Shown in pieces: positions 34,856 through 45,080 of a stretch of 53,718 nt of DNA. The stretch comes from Laspinema palackyanum D2a (GTDB taxonomy: Bacteria; Cyanobacteriota; Cyanobacteriia; Cyanobacteriales; Laspinemataceae). The stretch covers positions 1 through 53,718 of the forward strand of contig JAMXFF010000003.1 of the NCBI GenBank assembly GCA_025370845.1, in the 5' to 3' direction. Each line of letters begins with the position of its first letter. Positions within the stretch are counted from its first letter, which is position 1. The notes under the pieces are model-generated. The model made no database searches, was not told the origin of the DNA, and saw only the letters and a program-made list of their open reading frames with translations. The position numbers and the translations under genes are program-made.

Positions 34856-35530
34856 TTACAATCCACTGTATCCTAAATGCTCTTCCAACTGAGCCGTCCG
34901 GACCTCAGTCAGCCGAATTTGACACATATTAAATCCGGCATTCCCGCCACCACTGCGCTCAAACTCACAGAGAGCATCGCGATATTTAATCCAATCCAAT
35001 TGTGCGGTCCTTAACTGTTCTTTGCGTTTCCCTGAGAGTTGTCGCATCACCTGCTGATAAACCTCATTGAGGCGGTTATCAACCGCTTGATAACTTTGTC
35101 CTTCCGCTGGTGGAATTTCGCCCCAACTATACTGATAAAGCTCAAAGGTTCTAATGTCCGTTAAATCCGCTAAACAGCCCGATCGCAGCATTGGTTGCAT
35201 CGTTCCGCCTTCGGCGAAACTGCTGTAAAAGGTGCATTCAGAATCCCGAAAGGTAACCCAAGCTCGTTGTGCCGTGACTAATTGTTGCCGCCTGGTATTG
35301 GACAGTTCCGGGATCACCGCTTGATAAATTTCATTAAGTTCGCGATCGCTCGCCTGCCACCGTTCCCCCGCACAAGCATTCATTTCAGATTGACTGCGCG
35401 GATTGTTGCAATTAAGTCGGGGTTGAGCAACTACATTCGGTTGATTCCACATGACGGCGATCGCAGTCATTCCCCCTAGTCCCAATCCTCCCAACCAGCG
35501 CCAAACTTGATCTCGATTGATCTCTTTCAT
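34856..35530 (-). CDS. Exported protein with two LprI/DUF1311 domains
   Basis: This is a 224-residue protein. The N-terminal hydrophobic stretch (WLGGLGLGGMTAIAVMW) then VVAQ looks like a signal peptide. Two LprI-type helical units follow: the first (about 41-125) has CNNPRSQSEMNACAGERW, AQRAWVTFRDSECTFYSS; the second (about 140-220) has AVDNRLNEVYQQVM, AQLDWIKYRDALCEFERSGG and a closing Cys, but lacks the paired-Cys opening. LprI-family proteins include periplasmic lysozyme inhibitors; here the true target is unknown. Most family members have one unit, so the tandem form is notable. A clear terminator follows. The start ATG is followed by basic residues, as expected. Confidence 0.83.
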   Translation of the reverse strand: MKEINRDQVWRWLGGLGLGGMTAIAVMWNQPNVVAQPRLNCNNPRSQSEMNACAGERWQASDRELNEIYQAVIPELSNTRRQQLVTAQRAWVTFRDSECTFYSSFAEGGTMQPMLRSGCLADLTDIRTFELYQYSWGEIPPAEGQSYQAVDNRLNEVYQQVMRQLSGKRKEQLRTAQLDWIKYRDALCEFERSGGGNAGFNMCQIRLTEVRTAQLEEHLGYSGL

Positions 35531-36212
35531 AGTGCTTTAACTCTCCTTTACGGACAATTACTGCACCCTGAGCGTTGTCCCAGAGTTTAACAGGCCCCCG
35601 TCTGGTATCCAGGCGACAGCAACCCTAAATTTGAATTTCACATCTATATTATAGCATTTTCTTCGGGATTGACAAGCACAAATTCTGCTTGAATTCCCTA
35701 CAGTTGCAGCGAGAAAACATCACCCAACTTTCAACAGAACTCTATCCTCTGAAAATCGCAACCACTCCCCCAAGGATTTGGCAAAAGCGATCGCCCCCAC
35801 CCCTGGGACTTCCGGTGTGATTTTCCCTGACCCTTCCTAAACATTTATCGAGGATCCTTTAAAAAGTTGTACTTTTGGCTAGGTACAGGGAGGGCGTGGT
35901 ATGGTATAATTGGCTCTTAACTACTTTAAATCCCCCGTATTTTGCACCATATCCCAGGACCCCAAGAGATAAAACCTTGTGAGGCCCTGCCTTGTTGTAC
36001 CTCAACAGGAGATACGTGATCGGGCAAGACACAGCAGTGTACTCAAGTCCCAAACCGAGGGGAGATTTGGCAGACCCTCATGGGATTTCGCGTTGGAGAA
36101 GCGTTGGCAGGGGTGAACCTATTGGGAGCAAACCCCTCGAAAAAATTAATTGAATTCAATCACAATTTTAGAGAATGCTTTGTTGTTTATTGAGCTAAAT
36201 TGAGTCAAAATT
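35531..36212. promoter_or_regulatory. Divergent upstream region with extended -10 box
   Basis: This 682-bp gap separates the LprI gene (minus) and the giant CHAT gene (plus). TGGTATAAT at 35902-35910 is a good extended -10 element for the plus strand, which would give a leader of about 300 nt for the giant gene. An open frame on the minus strand at 35859-36053 has no family look and was not called. No strong hairpin was found in the possible leader. Confidence 0.4.
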
Positions 36213-39200
36213 ATGAACAACCAACTCAGGGCGATCGCATCTCTACTCCTCCTCTCCTATCTAACTGGAACCGCAAACCACACCCATGCACAACCCATCA
36301 CCCCTGCTGCCGATGGCACCGGCACAATTGTCAATCCCGATGGACAACAATTTAATATTGAAGGGGGACAACGCTCCAAAGATGGTGCAAATTTATTCCA
36401 TAGTTTTGAACAGTTTGGACTCGATGCCGGACAGGTTGCCAACTTCCTCTCCAACCCCGATATTCAAAACATTTTAGGACGAATTACTGGGGGAGATGCC
36501 TCCATTATTAACGGATTAATTCAACTCACCGGCGGCAATTCTAACCTCTACCTCATGAACCCTGCCGGGATATTATTTGGACCCAATGCTCAGTTAAATG
36601 TCCCCGCTGACTTTTTCGCCACCACTGCCACGGGAATCGGATTCAGTGAAGGCAATTGGTTTAATGCCGTAGGCGATAATTCTTGGTCCAACCTAATCGG
36701 AACCCCCTCTCAATTTGCCTTTTCCACCCTCCAACCCGGTGCAATTATTAACCAAGGAAACTTAACCCTAGAACCGGGTAAAAACCTCACCCTATTAGGC
36801 GGAACCCTCCTCAACACCGGCACTTTATCTGCCCCGGGAGGCAATATAACCATTGCAGCAGTTCCCGGAGAGAGTCTCGTCCGGATTTCTCAAGAGAATC
36901 ACCTCTTAAGTTTAGACATCAGAACCGGCATATCCGGACTAGAACTTCCTACCCCTCAATCTTTACCCGAATTGCTAACAGGTTCGGGGGTAACTCATGC
37001 CAATCAAGTCACTGTTAACCCGGACGGAAGCGTACAGTTATCCAGTTCAGAAATTCCCATTCAAACCCAAACTGGAGATAATATTGCCGCAGGAACTATC
37101 ACCACCTCCCAAGGACAAATTGCCCTCTTAGGAAATCGAGTTGCTGTCATTGATGCCGATATCAACGCATCGGGAATCAATGGCGGAGGGACTATCCTCA
37201 TCGGCGGTGACTATCAAGGAAATGGCTCAATTCCGAATGCGGTACAAACTTTTATTAGTCCCAATACCACCATTCATGCCGATGCCATAGAACGCGGAAA
37301 TGGGGGACGAGTCATTATTTGGGCCGATGAAACCACCCAATTCTTTGGCAATATTAGCGCAAAAGGTGGCACAGAATTCGGAGATGGCGGATTTGTAGAA
37401 GTTTCAGGATTAGAGTTTTTAGAATACCAAGGTCAAGTTGATACCTTTGCCCCCAATGGAAACCTCGGCACTTTATTATTAGACCCTACCAATATAGAAA
37501 TAGTTGCCCCAGGGACAGGCGAAACAACTGATTTAACTGATGTCGATGAAGCTTTTGCCGACCCTGATATAGGTATTGGAGAGACGACTAGATTAGACGT
37601 AACCGCTATCAATGATGCAACCGCTAACGTCATCTTACAAGCTACTAATGACATTACTTTTAATGCGGCTATTGATAATCAGAATTTAGGAGTAGGGCTA
37701 ACTGCTGAAGCTGGAAGTGATATTCAAGTCAATGCCGATATTACCCTGAATCAAGGTGATATTAACTTAAGTGCAGGGGGTGGAATTGTCATTAACACTG
37801 CCAGAATTAATACTGGGGGAGGGGATTTCACCGCAACGGGGACGAGGAATGTTGCTACATTCCGTGAGGGAATTTATCTTAATGAGGGGGTTATAAATGC
37901 TGCCGGGGGAAATATTAACCTCACAGGCAAGGGATTTGATGATATTAACACTAGCAATAACTATGGTATCTTTCTTGACAATAACAGTAGGGTAGAGACC
38001 ATCGGCAACGGTATGATTACTTTAGAAGGCACCGGTGGTAACGGCATTGATGGAAACACCGGCATATTGATTGATACAAGTACAATAGTTTCAGGGAACG
38101 GAAATATCACCCTCACGGGCATTGGCGGCGGCACGGGACAAATCAACAGAGGCGTTAGTCTTCAGGGTGGTAGCATTGTAGAATCCACCGGAGGGAAGAT
38201 CGCCATCACAGGCAGAGGCGGCACTGGCACAAATGAGAACATCGGGATATTTGTTAGTGTAGAAACAAACGTATTAGGAAACGGAGATATCAACTTTACA
38301 GGCACTGGTGGCGACGGCACGGGAGAATTAAACCTAGGTGTTTCTCTTCAAAATGGCAGCATAGTGGAATCCACCGGAGGGGTGATCTCCATCACAGGTA
38401 TTGGCGGCACTGGCATAGATAGGAACTACGGGATATTAGTTGGTACAGAGACAGGGACTAGCACAATTATTAAGTCAGGGAACGGAGATATTACCCTCAC
38501 TGGTATCGGCGGCACAGGCGGACAACTCAACCGAGGCGTTAATCTTATAGATGGCAGCAGAGTGGAATCCACAGGAGGGGCGATCGCCATCGAAGGCAGA
38601 GGCGGCACTGGCAGCAATCTCAACACTGGGATAGTTGTTGATACCGGCACAACCGTATTAGGGAAAGGAGATATCACCCTCACCGGCACTGGTGGCGAAG
38701 GCACGGGACAATACAACCAAGGTGTTACCCTTGAAGGTGGCAGCAGGGTGGAATCCACAGAGGGGGCGATCGCCATCGAAGGCAGAGGCGGCACGGGCAC
38801 GTTTGGAAACCTCGGGATATTTGTTGATAGCACAACCCTATTCGGGAAGGGAGATATCACCCTCACTGGAAACGGTGGCAACGGCACGGAACAACAGAAC
38901 GCCGGTGTTGGCCTTAGTAATAGTATTGTATCTACAGGTGGGACAGTCACCATCGAAGGCAGAGGCGGCACTGGCACCAATGAGAGCATTGGGATAGGGG
39001 TTAATAACACAACCACCATATTCGGGAGCGGAAATATTATTCTCACTGGCAGTGGTGGCGACGGCACCGGACACAATAACCAAGGTGTTCGTCTTCTAGG
39101 GGGTAGCATGGTGCAATCCACAGGGGGGGCGATCGCGATTACAGGTAAGGGTGGTAATGGGACGGAGGGAAATCATGGTGTATTAATTGACAACACCATC

Positions 39201-42200
39201 TTAAATGCTGAAAATGACGATATTAATATCCGAGGTACTGGAAACGGTACAGAGCTATTAAATACAGGTATTTGGGTGCGTAATGAAAGCAAAGTATCCA
39301 CGAGTACCGGAAATATTAATTTAGAGGGAGAGTCTTTCAATGGGCTTGACAATAACGATGGGATAATGATAGAAGATATAGAAATTGTTTCGGTAGAGGG
39401 CGATATTAAATTACGGGGAACCACCAATGGTTTAGGAAGTTTAAATGATGGAGTTCATTTACGTCATACAGTAATGAGAACAAGTGGAGAGGGCATTATC
39501 CAAATAGAAGGATTTGTAAATTCAGGGTTAGAAAATAATGATGGAGTAGTAGCTAGTAATAATGTTGCAATAACTGGATCGGAAATTACAATTCGAGGAA
39601 TTAGTGCTGGAACAGGAGAAAGTAATCAAGGGGTTGCTCTCGAAAATGACATTGAGGTAACAACCGAGGGTTATTTATCAATTAGAGGAGAAGGAGGAGC
39701 GGGAACTAATAATAATCATGGCATTTTACTAGATAACAATGTTACTGTGCTATCTAAAACCGGAAGAATCTATCTGGAGGGAATAGCCAATGGTACCGAA
39801 TTGAATAATATTGGTATTAATTTTGAAGCCAACAGCACGGTGCAATCCAACGGGACTGAACCTATTATTTTTGAAGGTTTGAGTAGAAATGGGGAGCAAG
39901 GGATTGTATTGAATAATAGCTTTATCAACCCGATGGGAACTGGCAGTGGCGATGTCATTCTCCGCAGTAACGATATCCGCCTCATGGGGGAAACTCGCAT
40001 TTTTACAAATGGTATGCTCACTTTAGAACCGATCGCCCCCGGTCGTGATATTTCCATCAATAATACTACCGCCGAGTACGATATCACTACCGAAGAATTG
40101 CTGATGTTAGAAGTTCCCCGTGGCATTCTCACCCTGGGTTCGGAAACAATCGGCAATATTTATCTCGGTTCTTTAGATGAAACCATTGACCTTAGTGATG
40201 CTAATTATGACCTGAGTCTGAAAACGGGTCAAGGGATTTATGTCAATGGAGGCATTATTGCAAATACCCGGAATCTGACCCTAGAGGGAGGGGTTAATCT
40301 TGTCAATCCTGCGACATTTACCACTAATTCGGGGAATATTACCTTTACGCAGACTATTGATGGAAACTCTAATTTTACTTTAAATTCGGGCAGCGGCAAT
40401 ATCACTATCGAGGGGGCTGTAGGCAGTCAATCAGAGTTAGGTAACCTCACCATTTTGAATGCCAACAATGTCACAACTGAATCTATAACCGCCACAAGTT
40501 TGACTCAATTGGCGGGGACAGGAAGCACAATCTTTAACGGCGAAATTGTGACAACTGGCGCAAATGGGATTAATCTGACCACCAATCAGATGAGGTTTAA
40601 TGCTCCGATTACGACAACGGGAGGCGGTGGCGTAACCCTGGACAATGCAGAAGTTTTAGAAATTGCTGCACCTTTGAATTTAGAGGGTGCTTTCCAGCAA
40701 ACTAGCATGGGAAGCGTCATCCTCAACAGCGAAATTACAACCAACCATCATAATATCGAGTTTACTGCACCTGTCACCCTAACCGGAGCGGCGAGTTTAA
40801 ATGCTGGAACCGGGGGGTTAGTTTTTACTTCTCCTCTGGATGCGGGGAATCATCCCCTCACCTTAACTGCCGGACAAATTGAGTTTAATGGACCCGTTAC
40901 TGGAAGCAATACTCTGACGTTGCAACCGGCAACAACGACCCAGAATATGACTCTGGGGGATAATAATTTGGACGCAGAAAGCTTACATCTAACCCGCACG
41001 GAGTTGGAGTATATCCAAGATGGATTCACCTCCATTACCTTGGGACGTCCTGACTCATCGGGGACGATTTCTATTGTTAATCCTCTGACATTTCTGGACC
41101 CGGTGGCGATAGAAGCAGGTTCGGGGATACTGGTGGTGAATGGGACGCTTACGGGTTCAGATAATGCCTCTCTTGCTTTGAATGCGACTACCATTAAGCT
41201 AAATTCTGATAGGATCACGGCGCATAATGATATTGCTTTGACTGGAAATGTAATTCTGGGAACTGATATTAATCTCAACACGAATAGCGAAGGGGGTGAT
41301 ATTACCGTTGTTGGAAATATTGATAGCGATTCGGGCAATATGCCGCTCCGCAATTTAACCTTAAATGCCGGAACAGGTGCGATTAATCTCAGGGGAAATT
41401 TGGGGAACGGGACGCCGTTACAGAGTGTAACGGTGACGAGTGACAGGGGGACGGTTCAAGGAAATGTGACGACCGATGGAGGGGATATCACCTTTAATGG
41501 TGCGATCGCCCTCGCTGAAGCGCTACAACTCTCGACAGGAGAAGGTGGGGGAAATATCACCTTTGCTGGAACTGTTGACAGTGAGACGAACCAGGGGCAA
41601 AATTTGACCCTGAGTGCCGGAACTGGGGCGATTATGTTTAACGATGCCGTAGGCAGTCTGCAACCCTTGGGTAATTTGGATATATTGAATGCCGGAAATA
41701 TTACGGCATTGGATACAATATCAGCAGCAAGTTTCCGCGCCTTGAGTAGCGGAACGATTACGCTGCAAGGGAACTTAACCACCACTGCTGCACTGGGAGT
41801 CCAAATCCAGTCTGAAAATCTGCTGACTGTTGCTGATATGACAACTAACGGACAACCGCTAAACCTGGAAAGTCAAACTGCAAGGGTCACTACTGGTAAT
41901 TTAGATACATCTTCTGCCACCACGGGCGGAGCAATTACACTCACCAGTAAGAAAGGGGAAATTACTACCGGAAATCTCACCGCATCCGGGGTAACCCAGG
42001 GGGGAGATATTACTATCATTGCTGAAATTGCCATTACTGCTGGAGAGATTGACTCCAGTGCCACCCTCGGAGATGCCGGGAATGTATTCCTGGACCCGAT
42101 TGGGGATATCCAAGTTTCCTGGATTAACGCACAAGGGGGAACAAATGGTACAGGCGGTGACGTATTTATCCAAACCACCGGGGGATATTTCCGTGCTAGG

Positions 42201-44327
42201 GAATCCTTTGCCAGTGAGTATTCTCCCACCGGGTTTGCTAGTATTTCCACCGCTGGCGGGACGGGTGGTGGGAGTATCACTCTGAACCACGCCGGAGGGA
42301 ATGCTGGCGATCCGATTGCAGGATTTGAAATAGGGAATCCCGCGTTAAACGGCACTGAGGATGTGGTGATTACAGGGACATCGGTCCTCAATCTGGGGGA
42401 AGTCTTTCCAGATTCTTTTACTCGGGGAAATATTACGATTACAACTGATGATATTACACCGGAACCGACACCGGAACCGGCAACCACAGGGACACCGACA
42501 ACATCTCAGAATCCCATCCTCCCAGAGACACTTCCAGAGGAACCCGCCTCAACACCGCCACCCGTATCGGCACCGACACCCCCGGAAATTGTCCCCCAGG
42601 AACCCATTTCCCCACTGGAACCTGCAGGAACGCCGGAAATTCCCCAGGAACTGGCAGTCCATGACAATTTGCCACAACCGGAACCCGTCCAACCCCCGAG
42701 AATTACACCAGCACCAGCGATTACACCGGAACCGATTCTCACAGGTTCTCCCCCCCTCAGTCTGCCGCTGTTGTCGCCTCCTCCGGAACCCGAACCTGTA
42801 GTCAGTGCCACTCTACCTCCGGAAATTACCCCTGACCCGGAACCGAATGCTGTAGTCGGGGAACGTTTACCGATTTATACTATAGAAAATATAGAGAATA
42901 TAGAAAGCTCTTTCTCACGGGTACAAGTCTCCGGACGCTCTAATGACCGGACTGAGGTGGCGATCGCCCCGCTCAAGTTAGATACCCAGATTATGACCCT
43001 GGAAGAAGCGTTTTCTCGGGAGTATATGGCCTATTTTGACTATCCTGATGATACCCTTGAACTCTTATCGCTTGATGAGATCCAGGAAGTGCTTCTAGCA
43101 ACGGAGGAGATCACCGAAGTCAAAACAGCGGTGATTTATATCATGTTTGGGCGAAAGGATTTTAAGGAAAATTCAGCACTGCTTTGTCCCACCAGCGATC
43201 GCCTAGAAGATGATCGCGGCGATCGCACCTGGGAAAAAGAGTTAGGATCGCCTTGTGACCCTCATCCCGAAGATCCCGTCGAGTTATTCGTCGTGACGGG
43301 AGTTGAAGAACCCCTGCGCTTTCAAATCCCCGAAGCGCATCGCGAATTAGTGGAACAATTGGCCCTGGACTTACGAACCCAAGTCACGGATTTTAAGCTA
43401 CAGTTTACGGAGAATTATTTAGAAACAGCTCAAGCATTACATCACTTAGTCCTTGAACCCATTGAACCGGCATTAAAAGAACGCGGCATTCAAAATCTCG
43501 TGTTTATTCCTGATGCTGGATTGCGATCGATTCCCTTTGCGGCACTCCATAATGGGGAAAATTTTCTGATTGAAGATTACAGTATGGCCTTGGTTCCCAG
43601 TTTTAGTTTGACTCAACCTCGCTATACGAATTTAAAAAATGAGCGAGTCCTGGCAATGGGTTCGAGTAAGTTTGATAGTTTACCTCCCTTGCCTTCAGTT
43701 GCTGTGGAATTAAATACAATTATTTGCACCAATCAGGCGAACCGAAATAACTGTTGGCCCGGTGAGGTGTTTCTCAATGAATCCTTTACGTTTAACAACC
43801 TGACGCAGCGCGGAAATTCGGGAGATTTTCGGATGATTCATTTAGCGACTCATGCGGATTTTCAACCTGGAAATCCGGAAAATTCTTATATTCAATTGTG
43901 GGATAAACGGGTTGAGTTTCCACAGATGAAGGAGTTGCAATGGAGTGACCCACCCGTTGAATTATTAGTGTTAAGTTCCTGCCGGACTGCGGTAGGAGAT
44001 GAACAGGCAGAGTTAGGATTTGCCGGGTTAGCATTGCAATCCGGGGTGAAATCTGCGATCGCCTCGGTGTGGTATGTCAGTGATGAGGCAACATTAGGAT
44101 TAATGAGCGAATTGTACCAGCAGTTGCGATCGGCCCCCATTCGTGCGGAAGGATTGCGCCGCGCACAACTGCAACTCTTGCGGGGGGAAGTCCGGTTTGA
44201 GGGGGGACAATTGGTGGGTTCTGATGCGGCGATCGCCTTGCCGAAGGAATTAGAACACCTGAATGGAATGGACCTTTCCCATCCTTACTATTGGTCTGGA
44301 TTTATCACCATTGGTAGTCCGTGGTAA
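36213..44327 (+). CDS. Two-partner-secretion exoprotein with C-terminal CHAT protease
   Basis: The 2704-residue protein starts with a signal peptide (1-26) and a TPS/haemagglutination domain (about 27-150: DGTGTIVNPDGQQFNIEGGQ, NLYLMNPAGILFGPNAQ), which normally guides export by a TpsB pore. A beta-helix body follows: six 61-residue repeats (630-990, GNGDITLTG and VESTGGAIAIEGRGGTG), then decayed repeats and other beta-helix. Residues ~2080-2210 are a Pro-rich linker. The C-terminus (about 2290-2704) is a CHAT domain with the caspase-like dyad H2547 (IHLATHAD) and C2590 (LVLSSCRTAVGD). CHAT peptidases cut other proteins, often on a regulatory cue; here the enzyme would be outside the cell or on the surface. 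No TpsB gene is in the window. The fusion type exists in cyanobacteria, but its function is unknown to me. Confidence 0.9.
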   Translation: MNNQLRAIASLLLLSYLTGTANHTHAQPITPAADGTGTIVNPDGQQFNIEGGQRSKDGANLFHSFEQFGLDAGQVANFLSNPDIQNILGRITGGDASIINGLIQLTGGNSNLYLMNPAGILFGPNAQLNVPADFFATTATGIGFSEGNWFNAVGDNSWSNLIGTPSQFAFSTLQPGAIINQGNLTLEPGKNLTLLGGTLLNTGTLSAPGGNITIAAVPGESLVRISQENHLLSLDIRTGISGLELPTPQSLPELLTGSGVTHANQVTVNPDGSVQLSSSEIPIQTQTGDNIAAGTITTSQGQIALLGNRVAVIDADINASGINGGGTILIGGDYQGNGSIPNAVQTFISPNTTIHADAIERGNGGRVIIWADETTQFFGNISAKGGTEFGDGGFVEVSGLEFLEYQGQVDTFAPNGNLGTLLLDPTNIEIVAPGTGETTDLTDVDEAFADPDIGIGETTRLDVTAINDATANVILQATNDITFNAAIDNQNLGVGLTAEAGSDIQVNADITLNQGDINLSAGGGIVINTARINTGGGDFTATGTRNVATFREGIYLNEGVINAAGGNINLTGKGFDDINTSNNYGIFLDNNSRVETIGNGMITLEGTGGNGIDGNTGILIDTSTIVSGNGNITLTGIGGGTGQINRGVSLQGGSIVESTGGKIAITGRGGTGTNENIGIFVSVETNVLGNGDINFTGTGGDGTGELNLGVSLQNGSIVESTGGVISITGIGGTGIDRNYGILVGTETGTSTIIKSGNGDITLTGIGGTGGQLNRGVNLIDGSRVESTGGAIAIEGRGGTGSNLNTGIVVDTGTTVLGKGDITLTGTGGEGTGQYNQGVTLEGGSRVESTEGAIAIEGRGGTGTFGNLGIFVDSTTLFGKGDITLTGNGGNGTEQQNAGVGLSNSIVSTGGTVTIEGRGGTGTNESIGIGVNNTTTIFGSGNIILTGSGGDGTGHNNQGVRLLGGSMVQSTGGAIAITGKGGNGTEGNHGVLIDNTILNAENDDINIRGTGNGTELLNTGIWVRNESKVSTSTGNINLEGESFNGLDNNDGIMIEDIEIVSVEGDIKLRGTTNGLGSLNDGVHLRHTVMRTSGEGIIQIEGFVNSGLENNDGVVASNNVAITGSEITIRGISAGTGESNQGVALENDIEVTTEGYLSIRGEGGAGTNNNHGILLDNNVTVLSKTGRIYLEGIANGTELNNIGINFEANSTVQSNGTEPIIFEGLSRNGEQGIVLNNSFINPMGTGSGDVILRSNDIRLMGETRIFTNGMLTLEPIAPGRDISINNTTAEYDITTEELLMLEVPRGILTLGSETIGNIYLGSLDETIDLSDANYDLSLKTGQGIYVNGGIIANTRNLTLEGGVNLVNPATFTTNSGNITFTQTIDGNSNFTLNSGSGNITIEGAVGSQSELGNLTILNANNVTTESITATSLTQLAGTGSTIFNGEIVTTGANGINLTTNQMRFNAPITTTGGGGVTLDNAEVLEIAAPLNLEGAFQQTSMGSVILNSEITTNHHNIEFTAPVTLTGAASLNAGTGGLVFTSPLDAGNHPLTLTAGQIEFNGPVTGSNTLTLQPATTTQNMTLGDNNLDAESLHLTRTELEYIQDGFTSITLGRPDSSGTISIVNPLTFLDPVAIEAGSGILVVNGTLTGSDNASLALNATTIKLNSDRITAHNDIALTGNVILGTDINLNTNSEGGDITVVGNIDSDSGNMPLRNLTLNAGTGAINLRGNLGNGTPLQSVTVTSDRGTVQGNVTTDGGDITFNGAIALAEALQLSTGEGGGNITFAGTVDSETNQGQNLTLSAGTGAIMFNDAVGSLQPLGNLDILNAGNITALDTISAASFRALSSGTITLQGNLTTTAALGVQIQSENLLTVADMTTNGQPLNLESQTARVTTGNLDTSSATTGGAITLTSKKGEITTGNLTASGVTQGGDITIIAEIAITAGEIDSSATLGDAGNVFLDPIGDIQVSWINAQGGTNGTGGDVFIQTTGGYFRARESFASEYSPTGFASISTAGGTGGGSITLNHAGGNAGDPIAGFEIGNPALNGTEDVVITGTSVLNLGEVFPDSFTRGNITITTDDITPEPTPEPATTGTPTTSQNPILPETLPEEPASTPPPVSAPTPPEIVPQEPISPLEPAGTPEIPQELAVHDNLPQPEPVQPPRITPAPAITPEPILTGSPPLSLPLLSPPPEPEPVVSATLPPEITPDPEPNAVVGERLPIYTIENIENIESSFSRVQVSGRSNDRTEVAIAPLKLDTQIMTLEEAFSREYMAYFDYPDDTLELLSLDEIQEVLLATEEITEVKTAVIYIMFGRKDFKENSALLCPTSDRLEDDRGDRTWEKELGSPCDPHPEDPVELFVVTGVEEPLRFQIPEAHRELVEQLALDLRTQVTDFKLQFTENYLETAQALHHLVLEPIEPALKERGIQNLVFIPDAGLRSIPFAALHNGENFLIEDYSMALVPSFSLTQPRYTNLKNERVLAMGSSKFDSLPPLPSVAVELNTIICTNQANRNNCWPGEVFLNESFTFNNLTQRGNSGDFRMIHLATHADFQPGNPENSYIQLWDKRVEFPQMKELQWSDPPVELLVLSSCRTAVGDEQAELGFAGLALQSGVKSAIASVWYVSDEATLGLMSELYQQLRSAPIRAEGLRRAQLQLLRGEVRFEGGQLVGSDAAIALPKELEHLNGMDLSHPYYWSGFITIGSPW
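38101..39200 (+). repeat. Six ~183-bp coding tandem repeats
   Basis: The units start near 38101, 38284, 38476, 38659, 38842 and 39022 and encode about 61 residues each (two beta-helix coils). The stretch GGCAGAGGCGGCACTGGCA is identical in several copies at the DNA level, which suggests recent duplication or gene conversion, while copies after 39.2 kb are decayed. Confidence 0.75.
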
Positions 44328-44339
44328 TCGGGGAAAATG

Positions 44340-44371
44340 GCGATTTTTTTACAGAGAATCGCCCTTTTTTC
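44340..44371. terminator. Bidirectional terminator between convergent genes
   Basis: GGCGATT (44340-44346) pairs with AATCGCC (44358-44364), followed on the plus strand by CTTTTTT. On the minus strand the stem is also followed by T residues. It serves the CHAT gene and the facing 205-residue gene. Confidence 0.75.
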
Positions 44372-44382
44372 CAGTTAACCCC

Positions 44383-45000
44383 TTATTCCAATAAGACCAA
44401 AGACTGAAGAATTTGCTCGAATTCCCGAGGGGAAATACTGGTATTGCTGCCACACAAATAACCCTGTTCTTCCACTCGCGAAGCATAGTAAGGAGAACGA
44501 CCCGATCGCCCGGTGGCAGGGAAATTATATAATCCCGGTTGGGGAGTTCTTAATTGTTCTGAAATGGGGGTGTTTCTATCTCCGGGAATTTCCCCAAATC
44601 TAATCTCAACTTCTCCTAAAAGAGCAGTTTGAGTGGTATAATGAAATTCACTATCCGGTCCGCCTAGTCCTCCCCCAATGGCCTCAATCATTAAACAGGT
44701 ATTTTCGGGATTTCGATAAATAATCTGATAGGAGGTTCCTTCTCGACATTCGCCCCGTTGGGGAATATCCGAGGGACAGAGGTTAATTTTAATTTGAGAA
44801 AGGGTAAATCCATCGGGGATGTAGGTGGGAACCGCAACAGGAATATTAAGCGCCGCTAATGCCGCTTGGTATTCGGGAGAAAGAGCGATGGATTGGGACT
44901 GTAATGGGCGATCGGCGTGGAATAAACTGACGAGACTCACGAGGAAAATAAATCCTAGAGGTTGGCGATCGCGTCGGGGTTTAGTCACAGATTTTATCAT
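44383..45000 (-). CDS. Exported conserved hypothetical protein
   Basis: This is a 205-residue protein. A basic start (IKSVTKPRRDRQPLG) and a hydrophobic stretch (FIFLVSLVSLF) form an N-terminal signal or anchor. The body has four or more Cys (CPSDIPQRGEC, NTCLMIEAIGGGLGG, YLCGSN) and conserved-looking turns (PTYIPDGFTLSQIKINLCP, SYQIIYRNPENTCLMI). I do not know its function; it looks like a small periplasmic or lumenal domain. It converges on the giant CHAT gene and shares a bidirectional terminator with it. Confidence 0.7.
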   Translation of the reverse strand: MIKSVTKPRRDRQPLGFIFLVSLVSLFHADRPLQSQSIALSPEYQAALAALNIPVAVPTYIPDGFTLSQIKINLCPSDIPQRGECREGTSYQIIYRNPENTCLMIEAIGGGLGGPDSEFHYTTQTALLGEVEIRFGEIPGDRNTPISEQLRTPQPGLYNFPATGRSGRSPYYASRVEEQGYLCGSNTSISPREFEQILQSLVLLE

Positions 45001-45080
45001 GGATTTTGGGTAATTTTCAATAAAACCTGATTGAATTATAGCAGAATTTGGCTGGGGGTTTAGGGATGCGATCGCCTGGG

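Noticed and set aside
35859-36053. 64-residue minus-strand frame in the divergent gap
   Set aside because: It is antisense to the promoter-like TATAAT box and has no family look; it cannot be supported.
38426-39121. 231-residue Pro/Val-rich frame on the minus strand
   Set aside because: It mirrors the coding repeats of the CHAT gene and has no independent features.
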